A stretch of DNA of 64,000 nt. Origin: Dendrolimus kikuchii. Lineage: Eukaryota; Arthropoda; Insecta; Lepidoptera; Lasiocampidae. A program made the position numbers and the translations under genes. Below are positions 21,830 through 33,299 of this stretch, piece by piece. The DNA is taken from NCBI GenBank assembly GCA_019925095.2, contig CM034405.1, forward strand, positions 14,285,401-14,349,400. The letters run 5' to 3'. Under the pieces are notes generated by a model, which was not told where the DNA came from, did not search any database, and worked only from the letters and a program-made list of their open reading frames with translations. How positions within the stretch are numbered: position 1 is the first letter of the stretch; every line of letters starts with the position of its first letter.

Positions 21830-24361
21830 GCTTCGTTTTAAAATATATTATTTTGTTTTATTTCTGAAAACTGTGTACAAAATTATTAGCATTATGGAGA
21901 TATTTGTTAAATTAAAAAATAATTACTGTGTAAGTTGAGACGAACTTCTCTGTTGATGCTTCATTTATAAACATAGAAATGATCGATATTTTATTAATTC
22001 ATATAATTTTAATTTTTGAATAACTGAGGCAATGCATTCTTTATCTTTGCCTCCTCTTAAACATTTGTGCACCCCGATGGGGTAAAACATGCTGGGCTTT
22101 GTTCATCTCAATGTTATCTACGCTGTCATCGTGTTATAAACAAATAAAGATATTTGAATTTGAAAGAAATTTTATAATAAAATTATGATATTATATTCAT
22201 CCAAGTCCTGTGATGTAGAAAACCATTGTTACAATCCTTGGAATACATGAAGACGAACAAATGTATATATACATTGACTGTGTTCACTGTACACTATACA
22301 TACACATTGTGATAGTGTGCTTGCCTGACGCAACTATTCATTGCAAATGTGCCGTTCAAACATATCCGCTTATAGTCTAACTCACACTTTGACACGTTTA
22401 ATACAAAAAATTGAAAAAGAATACTATTTCATACCAGTCATACCACAAGCAAAATCCGCTTGCCTTCGTGAATTGCAAGAACTATATTTTTTTTTAAAGT
22501 CGTTTCTGACATTGTCGTTTAAAACCTATATAAATAAGACAGCACAAAATAAGATAGTCATGTGTATTTTCATTAGTTTGAAAGAAATTTCGCAGTCTTG
22601 CTTTTGGCTCTGCGTGTGTGATTTCGCTTTTTGGTACCCGTAGGTGGGGTAATAATATATAGATAACTATGAAATAACTATAGGTTAAATCTTCAATATG
22701 CGAAATCGTCTCGATTTTTATGCTACATTACAATTTTGAAAATTTTCAGTGTATTTAAAGTTTAAATAAACATTGTCGTAGTACCTGCATAAATATGGTG
22801 AGTTCTGGTAGGTATTATACGTCTTTATTGGGTAGATATGCATGGCTTCTCTATAATATTCTTCATCTACGAAGTGAACAAACTTGAGCTCGCTCTATCT
22901 TAGAATATTTCCATACCTCTTTTACAGGCACTGAGTTCTTGGAAAACGATAACCATAAAAACCTATGGGTAATTTTAAAATATCTATAAATTTATAGTGC
23001 TTTGAAGAATCAATATTTATCTTGTATTTATAATTCTATATCATTCAAAAGTTATGCTCTTGTCGGTGGAATTTCCTTCAGTCATCTCTACCACGGGCTC
23101 GCTGTTAACCTTTTTTGAACGCTTGCAACACTCGTATTGGCGCGTGTTCGTAGGCAACACTAAGCACTTTTTTAGCAAAAATCGAGATGACAACTACTTT
23201 TTACGAGCTTTTATTTAACTTGCAATGTTTGTTAGGGAACGTATCTATACTACGTGACCAATTTTTTACTATTTTCTCTCAAGTTTAAACGTAGTAATTA
23301 AAATATATGTATCAGTTTTTCTGCAAACAGAAAATTAAAAAAAAAATAATTTAACTCATTACTCATTAGCAATTTAAAAAGCGCTAAACGCTACGCGCCA
23401 CATTTGAATATAGTTCGAAAAAGCGCTGTTCGTTTAGGTAAAATCTTGCAAGCTGCATTATAATCAGTTCCTTTACATTTACCACTGCAATTTTGCATGA
23501 CTGTTAAGTTTTGATAACAATACACGACAAAAGCAAAAAATATTTATTTTTATTTTCACAGCAAAGAAATTAATCACCAGCGAAAAAAAATATGTAAACC
23601 TTTTTTAAAAAGAAGCTTTATTTAAATGCTCTAAAAACGAAAACAAAAACTTGAAGGAATTAAACGCAACTTTTTATTAAATTATATTTCAAATAGGACG
23701 GTATGGGAGAAATTACGTAAATAGATAAATAACCATCGATGTATAAGATGATATAGTAAATATATTTTTATATGATTAAAACTAATATTTATTTCACAGA
23801 AAAGTTTACGATAAGGCTACAAGTTACGATTTATGCATATGTCAAGCATACCGCTCTATTTCAAATTATTTTAAAGTTTATGTTTTCCATCATTGACTTA
23901 TGAAATGAAAAGTTGTTCAATAAACGTGAATTGATGATTTGGTGCATGAAATCACGTACTTAGCCCCCCGGCGGGCCCTTCCCAGCCCTACCCGGGCCCT
24001 TTAGCGCCGGATCATCCGTGATCTTGCCCGATATTAGCACCGCGGGCAATAAGGGCCCATAAATAAAAAAATGCTTATTACTACCTCTGGGGCGGATCCC
24101 GGTATAAATATGTAATGATTTTTTTTCAAAGGGCGTTTAGTTCAATTTATGGGGATTTCGTTTCATCTGATTTTTTTATTTGAATTCGTTCTATAGGCAT
24201 GTATAATAGGTTTGTAAATAAGTCTACGTATTACGAATAGATAATTTTTAAATGTATTCTTACAATGAAAAAATGGAGTATTGACAAAAATAGATCATAT
24301 AAAGTGAAAATATCTATAGACATATACTATTTTCATATAAAATATAAGTAGACTATATATA
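21830..24361. other. AT-rich intergenic sequence with small TE scraps
   Basis: The phrase 'AAATAAAGATATTTGAATTT' near 22143-22162 resembles the usual poly-A end of some insect LINEs. 23955-24060 is an isolated GC-rich block. No gene can be supported; the 100-codon frame at 22341-22643 has no domain. Confidence 0.35.
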
Positions 24362-24668
24362 TATTTTTTTATTGTTGGAGTAGAGCAGACATGACGGCTC
24401 CACTGTGGTATAAAAGGGCTACCGTCGCCTATAGAATTTAGCAATACCAGAGATGCTGACAATGTGCTGCCGGACTCGTAGATGGAGCTGGAGCCTGGCC
24501 ACTAATGCCGGAACATAACTCAAGGTTGTTATGGAGGCATACTGTAGACCAGGGGCGGTAGCCATCCAGACGGGCAAATGCCCTACCACCTGGCTGTGGG
24601 TTGTTTTGTCGCCTCTTACGACAGGCCGCCTGGCCGCAGGAATTAATATACTTTCCCCGTTCATGCTA
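24362..24668 (-). repeat. Family A dispersed repeat, divergent copy
   Basis: The head-to-tail order is retained ('GCTACCGTCGCCTATAGAAT', 'ACTCAAGGTTGTTATGG', 'GGCAAATGCCCTACCACC', 'CGACAGGCCGCCTGGCCGC') with more changes than other copies. Confidence 0.75.
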
Positions 24669-24821
24669 TGGCCACGAAGACATAGGTGTATATTTTATTT
24701 CCTTCCTACTAATTTACCAATTACCAATGTTGAAAGTGTTTTTGAAGATGTAAAACCTTATTTTTTTTTAGAAATTATCACTTCATAGTTAAAAATACGC
24801 GGTGTTATTCATACTAAGTTA

Positions 24822-24874
24822 AAGTAAGTTTGTAGGCTTCTTTAATAAACTTAAAGAAGCCTACAAACTTACTT
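24822..24874. repeat. Perfect 24-bp hairpin with 5-nt loop
   Basis: The left arm 24822-24845 (AAGTAAGTTTGTAGGC, then TTCTTTAA) and the right arm 24851-24874 are exact reverse complements around loop TAAAC. It lies about 150 bp from a family A copy. Confidence 0.95.
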
Positions 24875-24889
24875 AAAGTCAATATGAGT

Positions 24890-25389
24890 AAGACCGGTAG
24901 AGGTGAACGTAATTTTCACAACTTTACAGATCTAATTAATGACATACCACACGGATTTTTTCAAAGCCTTGACTACATAATTATGCTATAATTATATGCA
25001 ACCCCTGATTTTTTTTCCAAATTTCTCTACATTAACCAGTACTTACCGAGAATTATGCCCGTAAGATACAAAGACAGACAAGGATTTCATAGGAATTTCC
25101 GTTTCTATCAAAATGATTGCCGAATTTCAAAAAGAATAAAAGTGACCTAGTTTTGTATCGAGCTTAGCCTACGGATATAGTGTAGGTATTTTTGTGTATT
25201 CAAAACAAAGCAGCCTATTTTTGTTTTCTAAAATTCCGTGTGCAGAATGCTTCCGTCGCTCTCGGCCGTTATTTACATTGAGCGAGCTTGTTCGATCGCA
25301 AATATGCCCCCTCCCGTATTGATGATATAGTATAACTAACTATTCAGGATTATTATTATTTTTACACCTTGAAATTATTGAAATTTTAG
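24890..25389. other. AT-rich intergenic sequence
   Basis: No gene or terminus seen. Confidence 0.4.
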
Positions 25390-25540
25390 TAGGGATCCTT
25401 AATTTTTTTCTAGTAATAAATAGCTTATATTACTTAGGAATAATGTAGCATTCGAATGGTGTAAGAATTTTTGAAATCGGTCCAGTAGTTGTTACAAACA
25501 TAAAAATACAAATCTTTCCTCTTTATAATATTAGTATAGA
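25390..25540 (-). mobile_element. Helitron 5'-end fragment
   Basis: On minus it begins 'TCTATACTAATATTATAAAG' then 'AGGAAAGATTTG', the standard 5' end of short lepidopteran Helitrons, followed by 'GGACCGATTTCAAAAATTC'. No 3' end can be assigned. Confidence 0.55.
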
Positions 25541-25599
25541 CTTATTTCTTTAATTGTCTGCTGTTTAGCAAACTCGTAGACGAACCACCTTTATTTATG

Positions 25600-25680
25600 T
25601 GAAGTCGGCGAACAGGCAGACAGCCCACGTTGTGGAAAGTGGTTACCATCGCCTATACAAGGAACACCAAGGCTAACCGT
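25600..25680. repeat. Family C repeat fragment
   Basis: 'GGCGAACAGGCAGACAGCCC' and 'GGAAAGTGGTTACCATCGCC' match 3406-3470. Confidence 0.5.
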
Positions 25681-25689
25681 TAAATGGTA

Positions 25690-26810
25690 ATGTGTCTGAA
25701 ACAACAAGTCTATAATGTATTCCCTGCATCCTTAAGATATGTTTATGTTCTTGCACTCGAAGGAGCGTGCGTCACATATGGTGAATGATTGCCATGTGTC
25801 GAAGAATTATGGAAGAACTGCTAATCGCCAGCGAGTGGTGCTATGGTAGAGTAGTTCGAGTACTTCAAAGCGACATACACCGCTTGAATACTTAACCACT
25901 CGCAGACCCTGGAAGGAAACCTTCTGAAACCTATCAATAACATGGGATAAACATAGCGGGTAAGAATTCCGATTCTCTAGAGAAATCCAAAACCGAAATT
26001 ATTACCTTATACGGATAATTAATTACTATTTTAACGATTATTCTCATTTGAAAATCGAAAAGACGTTCATAAGTAAACATTGCAACAATATCCCTAACAA
26101 AAGAATTTATTTTTGGTGTCTAAATTTCGAACGTTTATGTGGATTGTTGATTTAAAAAAATATAATTTCTAAATTCATAGGATTTTACTGAGTAAATTAA
26201 ACGAAAGTGATAAAACCGATATTTCACATTAAATCGTAATTTATATCGATTACGGAGCGGTCCAATCCAAGATGGCGCGTAGGGCCGGTGCCACGTGACC
26301 ACGCAATGCGTTTTTAATTGCAATCATTCCGTGTTTTATGTTGTTTGCACACTTTCCGTGTGTTTGCACAAGCTAGGCCTTTATTTATGGCCGGTGGGAA
26401 CGTTCGGGGAATTAATTCGCTAGTGTGTTACCGCATTGCCGTAATGGATATATATAATGTTCATTAATCTATACAATTTTAGTCGGTGTCGTGTTGGCGT
26501 CGTGGTTGTTTTTTTATTCTAAAATTATGCAAACGATTTTGCCATATCTCAATGAAACAAGTTCGAGGCTGTCCATAAAGTTGGTGATGGAACCATAAAA
26601 AAGCATTAATTCGACAATATTCCATATCTTCAAAACTACGCAACGAATATTGTTCAAATTAATTTTCATTTTTCGAACAGAAACTATTATTCCTTAAAAA
26701 TTATAAATTTTAATTTATCAAATATTAATTAATAAACATCATAATTTTTCACAATCTAACTCACGATGCACAAAATAAAAAAAAATGGACCTTCTATTTA
26801 AAAGTGTATA
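25690..26810. other. Intergenic sequence including a non-repeat, motif-rich block
   Basis: 26205-26500 is non-coding but compositionally distinct, with 'CCAAGATGGCGCG', 'CCACGTGACC' (E-box), 'TTTTTAATTGCAATC' and a 'TTTATTTATGGCCGG' run. It could be a conserved regulatory element; no gene can be linked to it. Confidence 0.3.
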
Positions 26811-26814
26811 TGGC

Positions 26815-27062
26815 AAAGGACGTGAGTTCGAATTGACAACACATGCACCACTTAGGCAGTTGTCGGATTTAATGTGCATATTGTTACAATTTCCAGGTGC
26901 TAACAACGGTGAAGGAAAATATCGTGATGAAGCCTGCACATCGAGGTAACCGATGTGTCAAACCTGCCAAGCCAACCTTGGACGATCGTGGCGGGTATAT
27001 GTCCGTTGCCCTATAGTAGGACGCCCGGGCCCAGCAGTGGAACGTTTACGGGCTGCTATTAT
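26815..27062 (+). repeat. Family B tRNA-derived SINE
   Basis: A B-box-like GAGTTCGAATT sits near the 5' end, then the body 'CATCGAGGTAACCGATGTGT', 'CGGGTATATGTCCGTTGCCC', ending 'CAGCAGTGGAACGTTTACGG' plus GCTGCTATTATAT. Confidence 0.8.
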
Positions 27063-27401
27063 ATGGCAATCACGCCTAATTTTTTGCTAGATTGATGGTT
27101 TTATGTAGCTTCATATTGAATACGCTGTCAAGTTTTATCCTCATAGACCTAATAGTTTCTGAGAAATATCACTGTGACATATAAACATAGACGAATATAC
27201 GAACGGAATCAACGATTTTAGAAGGGTTACCCCTTTGCCAAAATTGCTACGAATCCCTAAAAATATAGTAAAGCATATTATGAATATATTTGGGTTGGAA
27301 GATGTTGGTTTTTATGCATATTATAATTAACAGACTGACTGACTTAAACTATTTATTTTTAGGCCGATATTTCAATCATCAGATAAAAGTTTAAGTTAAG
27401 T

Positions 27402-27632
27402 TTAGGTGGTAGGGCATTTGCCCGACTGGATGGCTACCACCCCTGGTCTAAAGTATGTCGCAATAACAACCTTGAGTTGTGTTCCGGCATTACTGACCAG
27501 GTTCCAGTCTCCCTTAAGAAAGCAGCAGCGCATTTGTAGCACTTTTGATGTTGCAAATGTCCATAGGCGATGGTAACCGCTTTCCATCAAGTGGGCCGTC
27601 TGCCTGTCTGCTGAACTCCTGCAATAAAAAGA
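27402..27632 (+). repeat. Family A repeat, 5'-truncated
   Basis: Starts at 'GGTGGTAGGGCATTTGCCC' and is complete to 'CTCCTGCAATAAAAAG'. 5' truncation with an intact poly-A end fits retroposition. Confidence 0.8.
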
Positions 27633-27639
27633 AAAAGTT

Positions 27640-28790
27640 AAAACTCGAATAAATTATAACCTGACTGAAATCAAAAATAAAATCATTCAACTGTTTTACT
27701 TATGCCAGATGTCATTTTTAATTTTTCGGCGATGTATTTTATTCTATGAATAACTTTTATCTGGTGATGGAAAAATCGGCTTTTAATGATATGCAATTAC
27801 AATATTACAGAACTGACACTAGTCCCATATAGACAAGGTAGAACATGTCATAGATAATATAGACTTACGAGCTATTGTTGTCGATACACTACAGAGCTAT
27901 AAAATAGTCTCTTATCAAAAATGTCTAATAAAATAAAATAAATGTCTAACCACCCAACATTACACGTCTATTTCACAAGACGTAGGTATCCAGCTAATCT
28001 ACTTAGCACACAGCCAGCAGTTACGGAGTATTACAAACTTGATGTTTGCACATCGGCGGCGCGTTTTACATAAATTGTAGATTCACAACGCTTAAGGCCT
28101 CCAACTTACTTAAGTTTCGTAAATTAATGAAATAGGTAGGTATTAACGAGGCACATCTGTGCTACATACAATGGAGAGTAATAAATTTAGATTTAAATTA
28201 AGATTTAGTTCTTGTGATTTAAATGGGAAAATTTAAGACGTTCAAGATTTTCCTAAGATCTTAACTCTAAAATAGCATTCAGTCAAAGGTAAGAGCTCCA
28301 TGTCTTAGAAATTGTCAAACGTAACTTAAACTAATTTATGCTAAATATATTTTTTTATTTCCCTTTGAATTTTATGAGAATTTTCTACATCAAGAGGAAG
28401 GAGACACTTTTTACAATTTTGAAACTTCGACTCTTCACACTCAGGTTCTATTCTATCAAAATAGGTACAAAAAAGTAAAACCGGAACTTTAGGACCTTAT
28501 CTAATAATAAATTATGTGACATATCACTGCTGGAAGCGTACCGGTAAGCGAAATGCCACACTGGATGGCTGTGTCAAAATGAAACGCCACAAAATAAGAT
28601 CTACTACTTCTTTGATCGTGTTCAAAGTTAAAGAATCCCTTATAAATAGCAAAACTTAATAAAATTTAAAATTTGTCTCTGAGTTTTCTCCTGAAGGTTT
28701 AAATATTTTAGTTCAAAAGTAGCAACAACTAACTGCTAAAGAACGTGTCTATATAACTACGAGAAATAGTGATCTATTGTGATGTACGTA
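27640..28790. other. AT-rich intergenic sequence
   Basis: Nothing supported. Confidence 0.4.
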
Positions 28791-28792
28791 CT

Positions 28793-29008
28793 TTTTTTAT
28801 TGCATGATTTCAGCAGACAAGCAGAGGATACACCTGATGACTATCGCCTGCGGACATTTGAAACAACAAAAATGCTATCAATGCACTGTCTGCTGCCAGT
28901 CTCCGCGTGGAGACTAGAACGTGGCCACTAATGCCGGAACACAATTCAAAGTTGTATTGGCGGCATATTCTTGACCAGTGGTAGTAGCCATCCAGACGGG
29001 CAATATCC
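28793..29008 (-). repeat. Family A repeat, partial and divergent
   Basis: Matches from the tail ('TTTATTGCATGATTTCAGC') through 'CACTAATGCCGGAACACAAT' to 'GTAGCCATCCAGACGGGC', then stops; the sense 5' third is absent. Confidence 0.7.
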
Positions 29009-29938
29009 ATAAACTCATAAACTCATTTATTCGTAACTATGTTACACGTCAGGGTTATACATGTATCATTGCTAATTTTTTTGTTATTAAGATTCACATT
29101 ATTTGTTGTCAATATTTATAATCCATAAATTCCTTCAAGCTATAGAAGGTGTGCTCCATTAGCCGACAAGTAAATGCATTTAAACTGCCGGAATGTGTGA
29201 TTTTGTCCGGTAATTTAATATATATAGTCGGATCCATAACATGCGTTAGCGTGTTAGATTTTTCCAATCACCTCGGCAACGGTGCAATCCTATCTCTGTT
29301 TCGAGTCCGATGTGAGTGTATGTCGCTACGCTTTGCCTACATGGACCCTGACGTATACGCTACTTGAAGTAGTAAATAACTTATCTGAGATTACAGATAG
29401 ATCGCTATCCCCGACCATCAGTAACAGTAAATCTATCCCTTGTTTGCGTTTCACAATCAAGGATAAGTGCTATCTATCCATAGCTAACGATAGATAGCTT
29501 CTTCCCTCTCACTTATCCAAGCCTCTTGAAACGTTCCGTTCTACGATAACCATTTAACGACGTTACGCTTAAAACTAGACTTAAATTTTGTTTTATTTAT
29601 TTGTTTATTGTATTATTTACAATGATAAATTACTTTTTTACAACGACAAATCAAAACATAAATAGGAATATTTTTTTTTCATTTGATTTATCGTGCTTTT
29701 TAATAAAATCAATAATGAAACGAAACGTGTATGGTTTAACAACTGGCAGTTGTCATTTTGTGTTTTTGTTTTGTTTAAAAGCGTTTCACGACTTTCTTGT
29801 ATCTTATTTCTTATGTTTAATTTTGTGTAGAATAAAATGAAACCTGTAAGTATCTATAAACTACTTTGGTGATAATTTATTTTACATTCCGTTCACGTTT
29901 TGATAGAAATCTGTTTTCAGTCAACAAAATCAGCGCCG

Positions 29939-31077
29939 ATGTCAAGAGATGAGACAATGTTGCTGATACTACTTGTGGCGGCCAATAAAATAATAAATAA
30001 TAAGGCAACAAATGCCTCTAACAATAAATTAAAGCAACAGGCTTGGCAAACCTTGACCAATGAGTTTAACTCTTCGGTCACAATATACCCGCGAACTCCA
30101 GTGCAACTTCATTTGAAATGGGAAAACTTAAAGAAATCAGCTCGCAAACGCTGTGCAAACATGAGGAGCATCCTTCATAAGGTTTGTGATTTTAATTTAT
30201 TGTTCAACCACGTTGAATTTAGTTGTTTTGAGACAGGTACTTATTTAAAATAATTATGTTCTTTGTTACAGACTGGAGGTGGTAAGGACTACTTTCTACC
30301 GGATGAAAGGCTAGATAAAGTAGCCTCACTCTTGGGCAGTACATGCGAAGGCTTTTCTATGGAGTTTGGTGGAGATGCCACAACTGAAACAAATTTGCAT
30401 ATAGTGATGGGTGATGTTACAACTATTGGTGGGGAAACAAGTGGTGATGAGGAGAAATTGTCAAAAGAAATACAAATTCTTGAGACACCTTCCCCTAAAC
30501 AGAATAATTGGTTTTTAAGCAAGGCTAGTGGTAGTGGTAGTTTTGGTAGGTTGTTGTTATGTTACTACTATTATCAGTATTTAAAAATAAGGCATTCATT
30601 ATGAATAGCATTTAGTTGGTACTGGTTTTTACTTTAGTTGTATAGTTATTTATAGAAATTATTTGTTTAGGGAAAGGGTTAGCACAAACACTAATTAGTG
30701 CAGATAGTCAATATCATCTACTCGTGACAATAGAAAATAAATTATTTTAATATGCCGGGTAGTCAATGAATGCTAATGAATTAACCCCAACTGTTATAAT
30801 TTTTGCATTAATTATGTAGCTAAGTTAAAACTTTCTTTTTGTAAATATTCACAAAGCTATTTATTAACATCTATATTACATTCAAAGTATCATTAAGTCT
30901 GAGTATTTATAGCAATTTTATTAACTTGTTAACCCTTTTTTTACAGTCAAACAGAAACACAAGATGGAGGAGGAGAAATGTAAAGATCGCCTAAGTAGGG
31001 AAAATGCTTTGGCAGAGTACCTTGTAGGAAAAAAGAAAAAACTTAAAAAATTAGGAAAAGGAGATTTTATTAGCTAA
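29939..31077 (+). CDS. Myb/SANT-like DNA-binding protein of a Harbinger transposon
   Basis: Three exons (29939-30181, 30272-30545, 30947-31077) join in frame to 215 codons plus TAA. Donors are AAG|GTTTGT and TTTG|GTAGG; acceptors are TTACAG twice. The N-terminal third (residues 5-80) is a trihelix Myb/SANT-like fold with spaced tryptophans ('QQAWQTLTNEFN', 'LHLKWENLKKSARKRC'). The middle is acidic and Gly/Thr-rich. The end is a lysine-rich helix ('EEEKCKDRLSRENALAEYL'). In known Harbinger elements this second protein binds the transposon ends and brings the transposase to the nucleus. An AG acceptor at 29920 just before the ATG suggests a 5' UTR intron. All frames are open, unlike the transposase opposite; domestication or recent activity could explain this. 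Confidence 0.75.
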
Positions 31078-31349
31078 ATATATTTAAATTCAAAAGGCAA
31101 ATAATTTATATGTTGTATATTATGTAGCAATTAAATTATAAGTGAGGTAATTTTGTTTAAATTAAGTGTAGAATAGAATATGTATGCGAGTATGTGTATA
31201 TGAATTAAAACATAATTTTGTATGAAATTGTTTCATTTAAAACTGATTTTAATCTTAAATCATTAGATATAAATATAGCAAAGCTAAATAAAACGAAATC
31301 ATATGACATAATGCTATCTTTATTTTGGAAATAGTCAATATTTTTATAA

Positions 31350-32967
31350 TTATCTTTGAAAATAATTATTTATTAGTAATTGCCTTTCAGATGCACATTC
31401 TGAAGGAAAGTTATTATTAACAACTATATTGTTTTCCTGTGATATTATAATAGGCATTGATATCTCTGGCTTTGTTTCTTTCAAATTCATGCTTCTGGCC
31501 ATATTATGCAGAATAGCAGTGGCTACAATAATGGCTTGCAATCTCTAGTTTTAATCTGCTTTTCAAATGGCACTACAGAAAATCTTCTTTTCCAGACACC
31601 AATGCACCTGCAATAATAATGTTTCACTTATATAATGTTACATTAGATAAAATTACTTAAACTTATAATATAAATATCTATTTATGAATATAAATATCAA
31701 TTAGTTGCCTTTAATTATTACTTCCATAAGCATATTACAACCTAAAAAGCCATAGTATGCATGGTGAATTCTGAACAGTAATACTCTATGTTGAACTATG
31801 TGTAAGACAAAATATGAACTAATGTCAAGATACACAGCCATTATTACGATCAAAATTCTGTTACACTAAACAAAGCTTACCTTTCTATAGTATTTCTTGT
31901 TTTTATATGTGATTCATTATTTAGTTGCTCAGCTGGAGTATTTGGATTGAGTAATGGTGTCAGAAGATAAGGCTTACATGGATAGCCACTATCATCAAGC
32001 AACCAGCGATTCCCAAGCCCACCTTGTTCATAATGATCTGTTAAAAATAGTATTTTTATACAATCCAGTGCCATATTCAAATAATAATAAATGTGTCACA
32101 TATTATTACTCAATAAACAACCAAATTTAAAATACCTTTTAAATCAGAATGGTTAAATATAGTTGCATCATGAGTGGATCCTGGCCACCGAGCAACAACA
32201 TTTTGAAACACCAATGAGGCATTGCACACAACTTGGACATTGATAGAGAATGTTCCTTTTCTATTTCTAAATTGCCTCCTATGCTGAAATCTGCAAAAAA
32301 CATTATATTTTTTGTGACCTATAAATAGGTATAGATAGATACTTAGTGTGGATAAGTATAGATATACAATAGGAGTATATGTAAATTTAAGAGTGTGAAA
32401 TACTTATTAGGTGAATGTATTAATATATGAGTGCCATCTATGACACCATGTACTCTGGGAAACCCAGTAATATTATAAAATTCTTGTTGAGTGAGACTTT
32501 GTAATATAACAAAATTTGGGTATAATTTGGCTATAGCTTACTAGCAGATGCTATTAACACTCCAATAAAATCTGCAATAGACACTAGCATGGTACCCAAT
32601 GCATAGAATTGTAGAGCCAGAAGCAACTGATGAAGGGGAGATATACCATGATTCTTGGAAAAGTTAAAACTTAATTGAAATTTGATATCACAAATGTAGA
32701 GGTACTTAAGTTAATAAAAACATTAAAATTAATCTCACCTTTTAGATTTTACACTCAAATAGGGTTGTATTAAGTTTTTTAATTCATTTACAGCACTTTT
32801 GTTCAGTCTTCTGTATGCAAATTCGTAATCATTTAAATATAATTCACACGTGGTTTATGCTTCTTCTGTAACCTTGTGCTATCGGTATCACTGTCACTGT
32901 CTTCATTACAATCAATTATCATTTGAAATAATTCCATATAGCTATCGTCGTTACAAAAGTATTCCAT
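31350..32967 (-). pseudogene. HARBI1-like transposase, frameshifted
   Basis: From ATG at 32967 the protein starts 'MEYFCNDDSYMELFQMII'. A frameshift near 32833 is needed to reach 'LNDYEFAYRRLNKSAVNEL'. Further exon-like pieces read 'LLLALQFYALGTMLVSIADF', 'FPRVHGVIDGTHI' (first catalytic Asp), 'VVARWPGSTHDATIF' (second Asp), '[19 protein letters not shown]' and 'TRNTIERCIGVWKRRF' (catalytic Glu). The order matches the DDE domain of HARBI1 transposases. Two more lesions occur, near 32543 (frameshift or deletion after 'IASAS') and 31545, before the last block 'AIIVATAILHNMA'. Introns with GT-AG borders can be proposed between the blocks. The gene is inactive here. Confidence 0.8.
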
Positions 32968-33299
32968 TATTAATAGAAATTACGATTTATTTTCAAAAAG
33001 TTAAGTTACCTACTGGCCGATTTTGACAGATAGGCGAATGACGTTACTAGAGATAGCTTCGTCTATCGGAGAGTAACTTGAAACTTATATTGAAACGCAA
33101 GTAAGCGTCAAATGTATGACCGTTCCTATCTCTAGTAAGCTATCCGTCCTCCGCTCGGTAGATAGCTGGTTTCGATAGGAAATGCTATCCGTGGATAGGT
33201 TATTGAAATGCTAATAAGGACAAAAGGATAGATTTGGTTATCTTTAGTAACTTAAATGACGGATAGATAGCTTATTGAAAACGGCACATAAACTTTGTT

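Larger units (their letters stand above)
29375..33275. mobile_element. PIF/Harbinger DNA transposon (about 3.9 kb)
   Basis: It contains the two convergent genes typical of animal Harbinger elements: a Myb/SANT-like DNA-binding protein (plus strand) and a HARBI1-type transposase (minus strand, decayed). Similar termini can be read: ATAACTTATCTGAG on the left and, inverted on the right, ATAAGCTATCTATCC. Both subterminal zones are crowded with GATAG/CTATC words (about 7 in 29395-29495 and 12 in 33026-33272). The exact ends and the 3-bp target duplication were not fixed by eye. Confidence 0.8.
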
